NCBI GenBank assembly: GCA_045640985.1
Contig: JAZUFZ010000003.1
Coordinates: forward strand, 1 to 43,823
DNA: 43,823 bases
From: Colimorpha sp045640985
Lineage (GTDB): Bacteria; Bacteroidota; Bacteroidia; Bacteroidales; P3
Reading direction: 5' to 3'
The position numbers were made by a program, and so were the translations under genes. The notes under the pieces were generated by a model that was not told the origin of the DNA, did no database searches, and worked only from the letters and a program-made list of their open reading frames with translations. Positions 1 to 7,437 of the stretch are shown here, in pieces (the first letter of the stretch is position 1; every line of letters starts with the position of its first letter).

Positions 1-510
1 CTGCCTCTTAGACAAAGAGTAACCGGATAAACAACTGTCTTCAGTCTTCAGTCTTCAATCCAAAAAATGGATACACAAACCCTCTTTATATACTACTTAA
101 CTAACTAATATATAGATAGTTATAGAGTGTTTGAAGAAATAGTGATACCCTCAAAAATCGGATTGAAGACTGAAGACTGAAGACACCTTACAACTCAAAC
201 ATTTCTCTAAAAAGCACAATTACAATGAAATACGACATTACAAAACCCACTTCACCCAAGATGCCGGAGCTCGGCAAGGGGGCAGAATGCCTCAAATCGG
301 GGTATGAAAAGGGCACATAAGGGGGGAAATGCTCCAGTTTCAGGTTCGGCTTCCCATTTTTGCGAAAAAAACAGGCGTTGAAAAATTTCTCATAATTGAG
401 GGAAAACGGCCAATCTGCGGAGGATAGTAGCGGGGATTGGGGTAAACTGGCCAATTGGGACGCGGAAATCCGCAGAGATTTTTCGCGACTTGCCACCGCC
501 GCTGTCCAGA
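1..510 (+). repeat. Dispersed repeat R1, left copy
   Basis: About 500 bp matches 43320-43823 in the same orientation, with nearly identical blocks at 1-30, 61-160 and 186-440 and weaker similarity to about 510. The copy probably continues left of the window, because base 1 already lies inside the shared sequence. The shared left edge spells the end of a reading frame (…LLDKE, stop at 20-22), which is also seen at 43320-43341. The repeat holds an inverted-arm structure (37-184), a conserved block at 186-400 and a 'CTGCGGAGG' block near 415. A diverged part of it recurs inverted at 21655-21850. No transposase is visible, so this is best called a non-autonomous dispersed repeat of unknown mechanism. 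Confidence 0.9.
37..184. repeat. 25-bp inverted arms made of 7-nt units inside R1
   Basis: Positions 37-61 and 160-184 are perfect reverse complements of 25 bp. The left arm is three copies of GTCTTCA followed by ATCC. The 98-nt loop is conserved in the right-hand R1 copy, but the arm sequence is not: there it is built from a different 7-nt unit. The structure could form a cruciform or an RNA hairpin. Confidence 0.9.
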
Positions 511-574
511 CCAGTCGCCGTGCGGTCGCTCCGCTATGCTTGGCGCGGAGTTGCTACGTAGAGGCTTCTCTCTG

Positions 575-660
575 GTATCTCCCGGGTATCTCCCTGGTAA
601 CTCCCTGGTAGGGCCCTCTTCGGGACACCAGAACGACAGCCGTTCCACACCGATACTCCG
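575..660 (+). repeat. Tandem CTGGTATCTCC-type units (R1 distal module)
   Basis: Degenerate 11-12 nt units related to CTGGTATCTCC and CTGGTAACTCC run from about 575 to 615, followed by a GGGCCC-centred dyad and GGACACCAG. The same module occurs inverted at 21660-21770. The core GGTAACTCCCT also borders the R2 palindrome at 10896. The surrounding bases hold no convincing gene. Confidence 0.65.
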
Positions 661-752
661 TCCCTATGCGGGAGGCATCACGCGGGGAAATTTGTGCTTA
701 GTGGTTAGAGAAATGCAAACGGTTATGACAAAAAGTGTATTCCCCACAGCAC

Positions 753-807
753 CGAATCGACACCGAATCGACACCAAATCGACACCGAATCGACACCAAA
801 TAGGCAT
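753..807 (+). repeat. 11-nt tandem repeat (CGAATCGACAC)
   Basis: Four consecutive units of CGAATCGACAC or CAAATCGACAC and a fifth degraded unit lie about 160 bp upstream of the BspA-like gene. The unit resembles the CCGACAT repeats at 21940-22090. It lies between repeat R1 and the promoter, with no gene across it. Confidence 0.9.
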
Positions 808-912
808 CGGCTGTCGGGGAAATTTTGTAATTTTGCATTCGGATTCGGGAACGGTCGAGGGGTGGCAGAAATGCTCCGAAAAAAGAAACGATTCGATTTT
901 TTTTGTTAATTC

Positions 913-944
913 TTGTTGTATATCAAAAAATATTTGTACTTTTG
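913..944 (+). promoter_or_regulatory. Promoter of the BspA-like gene
   Basis: TACTTTTG at 937-944 matches the Bacteroidota -7 element TAnnTTTG. The -33 element is weak (TTGT at 913-916, 20-nt spacer). It lies 24 bp upstream of the chosen ATG at 968. Confidence 0.55.
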
Positions 945-967
945 CAAAATCAAAAACACCCATAACC

Positions 968-2317
968 ATGAACAAAAAGATACTGATTCTGTTGCTGGTC
1001 GCCTCAATTGCAGGTGGTGCACGGGCTTACGATTTCTGCGCAACTGCTCCCACCGGACAGATGCTGTATTACAACAACAACGACGACGGTACGGTGACGC
1101 TGACCTACCCAGGAGAGATAGGCAACCCCTACACGCCGTCCCATCCGGGACCGGAAGGTGTGCTGGTGATTCCGTCGCAGGTGGAAGGCAAGACCGTCTC
1201 CGCCATAGGGAGTCTTGCATTGTATGGATGTCCGAGGCTCACCTCGGTTACAGTGCCCGAAACCGTCACCCAGATCGGAGGCTATGCCTTCGCCTACAAC
1301 ACCAGTCTTGAAGAGCTGGTGCTGCCCGCAACCCTCACCAAGCTACCCAACCATATATGCTGCCACTGCACCAGTCTGCCATCCATAACCATCCCCGCTG
1401 CGGCCACCATTATCGGCGAGGTGGCATTCGGCGACTGCGAAAGCCTCACCGCCATCATACTTCCCGACGCCACCACTATTGTTGAGGACAACGCCTTTGA
1501 CGGCTGCACCTCGCTGGCCAGCATCGACCTGAATCGGGTGGAGAAGGTGGGATACAGTGTCTTTAACGGCTGTACATCGCTCACCTCGATAACCCTCCCG
1601 GAAAGCCTCGACACGATAGGGTCCTCATTTTACGGATGTACAGGATTGCGACAGGTGGTGCTCAACGCGCCCAACTGCATAATGGGCAACGGGCAAGGTG
1701 CCTTCCCGATCAACGACTATATCACGGATGTAGTCATTGGACCTGCGGTTGTGTCGATTCCCGACAAGGCCTTTTACGGATTCAGCGCGCTGGAAGAGGT
1801 GGTGATTCCCGACAATGTGCAGACCATCGGCGAGGATGGCTTATCGTATGCCTACGGACTCCGGTCGCTTACCATAGGTTCGGGCGTGTGCAGCATAGGA
1901 GACTATGCCTTCGCGGGCAATCGAGAGCTGGACTCCATCGTGATGCGCGGTCCGGTTCCCACCATAGCGTCGGCGACCTTCTCCCTGGTACCGGACGACA
2001 TTCCGCTGCATGTGCCCTGCGGACAAGGCGCCGCATACGCGGCTGCCGAATACTGGAGCAGATTTACCAACATCATAGAGGACTGCGGCGAGGCTTCCAT
2101 CGACCAGCTCGCCCAGCCTCAGATACAGGCCACGGTAGAGGGCCGGCAGATTACGATACGGACCGGCCACCCCGTACAGGTTCGCCTGTCAGACGTGGTG
2201 GGCCGCACGTTGTATGAAGGAACGGTGCAGACCTCCGTCCGGATCACAGCGCCCGCAAGCGGACTCTATGTGATGCAGACCTCCGACGGGACTTCCACGA
2301 AGGTGCTGGTGCGTTAA
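968..2317 (+). CDS. BspA-like leucine-rich repeat protein with T9SS sorting domain
   Basis: A secreted surface protein of 449 residues. The ATG at 968 is chosen because it opens a clear signal peptide (MNKKILILLLVASIAGGARA) just after a promoter; the longer upstream frame runs through repeat DNA. Residues about 70-375 hold BspA/TpLRR-type (LRR_5) repeats with the rhythm 'L-x-x-I-x-L-P-x-x-(V/L)-x-x-I-G-x-x-A-F-x-x-C'. Residues about 385-449 form a type A Por secretion C-terminal domain (VVGRTLYEG, GLYVMQTSDG, KVLVR at the end). Known members act in adhesion or host contact; the ligand cannot be read here. The C10 protease gene follows after 38 bp, probably in one transcript. PorX, which controls T9SS genes in related species, is encoded nearby. 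The family assignment is firm; the role is inferred. Confidence 0.9.
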   Translation: MNKKILILLLVASIAGGARAYDFCATAPTGQMLYYNNNDDGTVTLTYPGEIGNPYTPSHPGPEGVLVIPSQVEGKTVSAIGSLALYGCPRLTSVTVPETVTQIGGYAFAYNTSLEELVLPATLTKLPNHICCHCTSLPSITIPAAATIIGEVAFGDCESLTAIILPDATTIVEDNAFDGCTSLASIDLNRVEKVGYSVFNGCTSLTSITLPESLDTIGSSFYGCTGLRQVVLNAPNCIMGNGQGAFPINDYITDVVIGPAVVSIPDKAFYGFSALEEVVIPDNVQTIGEDGLSYAYGLRSLTIGSGVCSIGDYAFAGNRELDSIVMRGPVPTIASATFSLVPDDIPLHVPCGQGAAYAAAEYWSRFTNIIEDCGEASIDQLAQPQIQATVEGRQITIRTGHPVQVRLSDVVGRTLYEGTVQTSVRITAPASGLYVMQTSDGTSTKVLVR

Positions 2318-2355
2318 ACGAACATTGATAAAGAAACCTTAAAATACTGACGAAT

Positions 2356-5300
2356 ATGAGAAAGACCTTATCCATTATAGTGCTGATGCTGGCCATGGCC
2401 GGCGTATGGGCCGCTCCGATCCATGTGGAGACCGCCCGCAGAGCCGCCGAGAACTTTATGAAACTCCACGGCAGCACGGCAGTACTGACCGATATTACCG
2501 CCTCCACCCCCTTCAGCCAGTTCTACGTCTTCGCAGGAGCCGACGGACAGGGCTTCGTGCTGGTGTCAGCCGACGACTGTGTGATACCCGTCATCGGATA
2601 CTCCGCCACCAACCCCTTCACGGCCGAGAGAATGCCCGAACATATCAAGGCGTGGCTGGACGAATGCGAGTCGCAGATAAGATTTTATTCTAGCCGCAAG
2701 GAGGCCTCCGCCCCGGATGCCCGAAACCAGTGGCAGCGGCTCCTGGCCGGCCAGATGCCCACCGTGCCCACCAACGCGAACATCGCCCCGCTGCTCTCCA
2801 CCACCTGGAACCAGAACCCCTACTACAACGAATACTGCCCCTACGACGGTAACGCCTCCGTCCACTGCGTGACCGGCTGTGTGGCCACTGCCACCGCCCA
2901 GGTGATGAAGTACTGGAACTATCCCGCCCAGGGCTATGGAAGCCACAGCTACACCCACAGCGTCTATGGCCTCCAGAGCGCCGACTTCTCCGCCACTACC
3001 TACGACTGGGCCGCCATGCCCGACCATCTGGACTACAACAGTACTCCGGCTCAGATGGATGCCGTAGCCGCTCTCATGCAACAGTTGGGCGTGGCCCTCG
3101 AAATGGACTACAGTCCCTGGAACAGCTCCGCCTACACTTTCGCCTACGGCGGAATTGACTTTGCTTCGGCCCAGAACGCCTTGCGCCAATACTTCAAATA
3201 CCGCAGCGACCTCTACTATATCTCCCTCAGCGACTTTACCGACAGCGAATGGGCCAGCCGGCTTACCCATGAACTGCAGGAAGGCCGTCCCATACTCTAC
3301 GACGGACGCCAGCCGAGCGGCGGACACTGCTTCGTGTGCGACGGCGTGGACAACAGCGGACTCTTCCACTTCAACTGGGGATGGGGCGGATTCTGTGACG
3401 GATTCTACGCCATAGGTCACCTCGATCCCGCCGACGGCAGCTATAGCAGCGGCAGCACCTTCAACCTTGAGAATCGCGCCCTTATGGGCATCCAGCCCAA
3501 TCCCGACTTCGGCGATACCTCGATTGTCAGCGCCACAAGCAGCGACCCGGCCTTTGGCAGCGTTTCCGGCAGCGGTACCTTCACCGGCGTGAACACCACA
3601 GGCGTCTTTATGACCGCCAGCTCCAATACGGGATACCGGTTCACGCAATGGGAGAACGGCACCGACATCAACCCCAGAATGGAATATGTGAACGGCGGCA
3701 CGTACAACTATACCGCCGACTTCGAGCCCCTCACCGGCGATACCCTATACTATTGTCACGACCTCTTTGTTTCGGATTGGGGGTTCCCCAGCGGTACGAC
3801 ATTCAAGTGGGGCATAAGACTTCCCGCCTCCACGATGAATGCTAATCAGGCGCTCACCCATGTGATGCTCTATGTGGTTACCGAAGGCACCTATACACTC
3901 AAAATATACCAGGGCACCCGCACCCGCCAGGTGCATACCCAGACCTTCACAACATCACCCGACAGCCTCTTTATGTGGAACACTATTCCGCTTACCGCTC
4001 CAGTCATCGTCGATAGTCTTCAGCCGATATGGATATCCTTCAGCTGTAACAGCGGCTATCCCGCCACCCTTTCCTACTATGGCGGCAACGACGACTCGCG
4101 CCTTTTCGGTGAGGATTTCTCTCCGCTCCCTTACGAATACTCCTTTATGATCAAGGCCATATTCTCACATCGCGACGCGGACGATGACCTTATAGTCGCC
4201 GATGTTCCCTGGAGCGACGACTTTGAAGGCGCAGGCTTCCCATTCCAGACCCTTGATGCCGACCATGACGGCAGCTGCTGGACCTTATGCACGCTTGACA
4301 GCGCAGCCCATACCGGCACCCATGCCCTGCTGAGTACCGCGGCCGACAACGGCGAGACCGCACGCATCGACAACTACCTCATCTCGCCCCGCTTTACCAT
4401 CCCCGAAAACGGCAGCCTCACCTTCTTTGCCAGGACAGCTACCGCCGACGGACTCGATACCATCTCCGTGAAAATGGCCATTGACGGCTATTCCGGTCCC
4501 GCCTCCTTTACTACACTCCTGCAGCCCATACCGTACCACAACACCACCTACTCCCGCTTCACCGTAAGCCTTGGCGGACTGGCTGGCCGCAACGCCTATT
4601 TCGCCATCGAACACCGCTCCGGTAACGGCGGATCTCTGATTATAGACGACTTCTCGGTGGGGCCCTATACCATCAACGCCCATGCCGTGACCGATAACCC
4701 ATCCGTCCTCACCGGGACCGTTTCAGGCAGCGGTGCCTACAACTATCTGGATACCGTTACACTCGCTGCCTATCCCGAAGACCATTACCATTTCTCCCAT
4801 TGGAATGATGGCGTGACCGACAATCCGCGCCACATTGTAGTAACCGGAGACGCAGTCTATTTCGCCTATTTCGCCATTGATACCATATTCATCCAGGCCA
4901 CTTCGGCCGATCCTCTCCGCGGTACCGTCACAGGCGGAGGCCCTGTGCCCTACGGCAGCATCGATACCTTGAACGCTATCGCCGAAGAGGGATTCCATTT
5001 CAGCTGCTGGAACAACGGAAGCCGTGATAACCCCTATATCATTTCTGCTATCCAGGACACCGCATTACAGGCCATCTTCCTGGGTGACGATGTGCCCTCG
5101 TTCGAGATAACGACCCGCTCCAACAACGACGGAATGGGCCACGTTACCGGAAGCGGATCGTATGAAGCAGGATCGCTGGTCTGGATACGTGCCATACCCG
5201 CCGAAGGATGCCAGTTTCTCCATTGGGGAGACAGCCGGACCACAGAAACCGAGCGGCTGGTGGTGGTGGAAGATACGGCCACTTATACCGCCTATTTCGT

Positions 5301-5778
5301 GCCCGAACAATGTAGGATAAACACCCTTGTCAATATCGCAAGAGCCGGTACCGCAACGGGTGATGGACTTTACCGCTATGGTGACGTGTGCACACTCACC
5401 GCTACCGCCAGAGACGGATTCCGGTTCGACCATTGGGACAACGGAAGCACAGAGGCCGTACGTATTATAGATATCGACGAACAATTGTGCGGTAGCTTAC
5501 AGCTGGAAGCCGGCATCTACAGCATCACCTTTACCGCCTATTTCGAGGCTGTACAGGGAATTGAAAATGCCGACGGGGACCAGATAGAGATCTATACCGA
5601 ACACTCGACCATCGTGGTCTCTGGAGCCGTGAACGACCAGGTGCGCATCTACGACATCACCGGCCGACTGCTGTACGAAAACCTTTCGGCAGGCGGATTC
5701 AGATTCGGGACATCCGCCCCAGGCGTGTATTTCGTGAAAGTGGGTAACCGTATGGCACGGAAAGTGGTGATAAAATAG
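2356..5778 (+). CDS. C10-family (streptopain-like) cysteine protease, T9SS cargo
   Basis: A 1140-residue secreted protease. After a signal peptide (about residues 1-19) comes a Spi-like propeptide (about 21-125), which in this family keeps the enzyme inactive until cleaved. The catalytic cysteine lies in TGCVATATAQ (Cys175), the histidine in SGGHCFVCDG (His324), and FNWGWGG follows, as in SpeB and interpain. The C-terminal half has at least five beta modules of the InlB B-repeat type, seen as 'F-x-x-W-x-(N/D)-(G/D)' (FTQWENG, FSHWNDG, FSCWNNG, FLHWGDS, FDHWDNG), and a jelly-roll-like segment near 615-770 (WSDDFEG). It ends with a Por sorting domain (YDITGRLLYE, GVYFVKVGN, KVVIK). Codons are strongly C-ending. 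Substrates are unknown. The catalytic residues are present, so activity is likely. Confidence 0.93.
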   Translation: MRKTLSIIVLMLAMAGVWAAPIHVETARRAAENFMKLHGSTAVLTDITASTPFSQFYVFAGADGQGFVLVSADDCVIPVIGYSATNPFTAERMPEHIKAWLDECESQIRFYSSRKEASAPDARNQWQRLLAGQMPTVPTNANIAPLLSTTWNQNPYYNEYCPYDGNASVHCVTGCVATATAQVMKYWNYPAQGYGSHSYTHSVYGLQSADFSATTYDWAAMPDHLDYNSTPAQMDAVAALMQQLGVALEMDYSPWNSSAYTFAYGGIDFASAQNALRQYFKYRSDLYYISLSDFTDSEWASRLTHELQEGRPILYDGRQPSGGHCFVCDGVDNSGLFHFNWGWGGFCDGFYAIGHLDPADGSYSSGSTFNLENRALMGIQPNPDFGDTSIVSATSSDPAFGSVSGSGTFTGVNTTGVFMTASSNTGYRFTQWENGTDINPRMEYVNGGTYNYTADFEPLTGDTLYYCHDLFVSDWGFPSGTTFKWGIRLPASTMNANQALTHVMLYVVTEGTYTLKIYQGTRTRQVHTQTFTTSPDSLFMWNTIPLTAPVIVDSLQPIWISFSCNSGYPATLSYYGGNDDSRLFGEDFSPLPYEYSFMIKAIFSHRDADDDLIVADVPWSDDFEGAGFPFQTLDADHDGSCWTLCTLDSAAHTGTHALLSTAADNGETARIDNYLISPRFTIPENGSLTFFARTATADGLDTISVKMAIDGYSGPASFTTLLQPIPYHNTTYSRFTVSLGGLAGRNAYFAIEHRSGNGGSLIIDDFSVGPYTINAHAVTDNPSVLTGTVSGSGAYNYLDTVTLAAYPEDHYHFSHWNDGVTDNPRHIVVTGDAVYFAYFAIDTIFIQATSADPLRGTVTGGGPVPYGSIDTLNAIAEEGFHFSCWNNGSRDNPYIISAIQDTALQAIFLGDDVPSFEITTRSNNDGMGHVTGSGSYEAGSLVWIRAIPAEGCQFLHWGDSRTTETERLVVVEDTATYTAYFVPEQCRINTLVNIARAGTATGDGLYRYGDVCTLTATARDGFRFDHWDNGSTEAVRIIDIDEQLCGSLQLEAGIYSITFTAYFEAVQGIENADGDQIEIYTEHSTIVVSGAVNDQVRIYDITGRLLYENLSAGGFRFGTSAPGVYFVKVGNRMARKVVIK

Positions 5779-5794
5779 TCGTTAAGCGCCTGTT

Positions 5795-7336
5795 TTATCT
5801 CGGAGACATCCTCACCACGGGAATAAGTATCTCTTCCATAGAGATGCCTCCGTGCTGGAAGGTATTCATATAATACTGGACATACTGGTTGTAGTTGTTG
5901 GGATAGGCAAAGAAGTCGTTGTTGTGGGCGAAGATATAAGGCGAAGTAACGTGCAGACGGGGAAGGTAAGCCTTCGTGGGGTCTTTGATCTCAAAAACCT
6001 GTTTCGGGTTGTAGTCCAGCAGACGACCTTGCTTATAGCGGAGGTTTACGCTGATTTCGCGGTCGCCCTTCACCTTTACCGGACTCGAAGTCTTTACCGA
6101 TCCGTGGTCGGTCGTAAGAATGATATTCACGTCCTTTTCAGAAAGAACCTTCAGCATATCGAACAGAGGTGAATGTTCAAACCAGGAGAGCGTTACCGAA
6201 CGGTAAGCCTGTTCGTCGGCAGCCAGTTCACGCACGATATTGGAGTCGGTTCTGGCGTGTGAGAGCATATCGATAAAGTTGTAAACCACCACATTCAATC
6301 CGTTTTGCATCAGGTTCGGCACCTGGTCCACCACCTTCTTTCCATATTGGGCATTCAGCACTTTGTTGTAGGATACCTTTGTATTGATGCCGTGACGGTG
6401 AAGATTCTCCTCAAGCAGTTCTATTTCATGGTCGTTTTTGTGTTCTTCTTCCGTCTCGTTCACCCAGTATTGCGGATATTTCCGCTGGATTTCGGCAGGC
6501 ATCAGTCCGGCAAACATAGCGTTCCGCGCAAACTGCGTAGTGGTGGGCAATATGCTGTAGAAGATATCATCCGAGCACACCTTCAGGTATTTTTCAATTG
6601 AAGGCTGTATGAATTTCCATTGGTCGTAGCGGAAATTGTCTATCACAATCAGGAATGTCGGTCTTGGATCAGTCAGCAGCGGCATAAGATGATCGTTGAA
6701 GACCGTATGGGACATAGCCGGTTTCGGAGTCTTGCCGGAGAGCCAGTCTAAGTAGTTCCGTTCATAGAAACGGCAGAACTGGAGATTTGCTTCCTGCTTC
6801 TGCGACTGGAATATCTGGTGGATATTCTCGTCTTCGGTGTTGGAAAGTTCCAGTTCCCAATATACAAGTTTGCGGTAGAGCTCAATCCACTCCTCGCTGT
6901 CCAGCTGTTCTCCTAACCGCATACTTATCTCTCTGAACTGCTGCTGGTAGGACATCGTGTTGCGCTCGCTCACCAGTCGGCGCGATTCCGTATGCTTTTT
7001 CACGGCAAGCAGAATCTGGTTCGGATTTACCGGCTTGATCAGATAGTCTGATATCTTGGAGCCTATTGCCTCATCCATAATATGCTCCTCCTCACTCTTG
7101 GTAATCATAATGACCGGAATCTGCGGGTGATGCTCTTTGATGATCGAAAGTGTGGAAAGACCGCTCAATCCCGGCATATTCTCATCCAGAAAGATTATAT
7201 CCACATCCTGGTTTTCGAGCTCCTCCACAGCTTCGTTTCCGCTCATCACGGGTATGACTTCATAACCTCTTTCTTCAAGAAACAGAATATGAGGCTTGAG
7301 TAAATCTATTTCATCGTCGGCCCAAAGAATCTTCAT
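5795..7336 (-). CDS. porX: PorX: response regulator with PglZ-type effector domain
   Basis: A 513-residue two-component regulator of the type IX secretion system. Residues 1-120 are a receiver domain with the acidic pair Asp7/Asp8, phospho-acceptor Asp51 in FLDENMPG, the Thr of MITKSEEE and the Lys of LIKPVNP. The rest is a PglZ/alkaline-phosphatase-like domain (FLIVIDNFRYDQW, TTTQFARNAMFAGLMP, LTTDHGSVK). The combination is typical of PorX, which works with the sensor PorY and sigma factor SigP in Porphyromonas. The start at 7336 is chosen because MKILWADDE opens the receiver fold; an in-frame extension of 21 residues has no support. The gene converges on the C10 protease gene with a 16-bp gap and is divergent from mfd. 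No PorY gene is in the window. Confidence 0.93.
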   Translation of the reverse strand: MKILWADDEIDLLKPHILFLEERGYEVIPVMSGNEAVEELENQDVDIIFLDENMPGLSGLSTLSIIKEHHPQIPVIMITKSEEEHIMDEAIGSKISDYLIKPVNPNQILLAVKKHTESRRLVSERNTMSYQQQFREISMRLGEQLDSEEWIELYRKLVYWELELSNTEDENIHQIFQSQKQEANLQFCRFYERNYLDWLSGKTPKPAMSHTVFNDHLMPLLTDPRPTFLIVIDNFRYDQWKFIQPSIEKYLKVCSDDIFYSILPTTTQFARNAMFAGLMPAEIQRKYPQYWVNETEEEHKNDHEIELLEENLHRHGINTKVSYNKVLNAQYGKKVVDQVPNLMQNGLNVVVYNFIDMLSHARTDSNIVRELAADEQAYRSVTLSWFEHSPLFDMLKVLSEKDVNIILTTDHGSVKTSSPVKVKGDREISVNLRYKQGRLLDYNPKQVFEIKDPTKAYLPRLHVTSPYIFAHNNDFFAYPNNYNQYVQYYMNTFQHGGISMEEILIPVVRMSPR

Positions 7337-7401
7337 ATCGTGTATTTTTTTAGCATTAATACAGGTATAACGCAGAATGTCGAAAAATATTTTGTGCAAG
7401 G

Positions 7402-7433
7402 TTTGGTGTATTGGGAAAAAATATGTATTTTTG
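7402..7433 (+). promoter_or_regulatory. mfd promoter, possibly giving a leaderless mRNA
   Basis: TTTG at 7402-7405, a 20-nt spacer and TATTTTTG at 7426-7433 match the Bacteroidota consensus. The mfd ATG starts at 7438, only 4 nt after the -7 box, so transcription would begin at or next to the start codon. Confidence 0.75.
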
Positions 7434-7437
7434 CACC

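Noticed and set aside
188..380. A minus-strand open frame of up to 102 codons in R1 whose tail stays open in both R1 copies, with a compensating T/A-run length change.
   Set aside because: The right copy has an in-frame stop just upstream and no start codon that would give a similar protein, and substitutions are not biased to silent sites. It is more likely a by-product of repeat conservation.
2566..3648. A 360-codon minus-strand open frame inside the C10 protease gene.
   Set aside because: It is the shadow of a strongly C-ending coding frame. The composition is Gly/Val/Ala-rich without motifs, and the plus-strand protein has clear family features.
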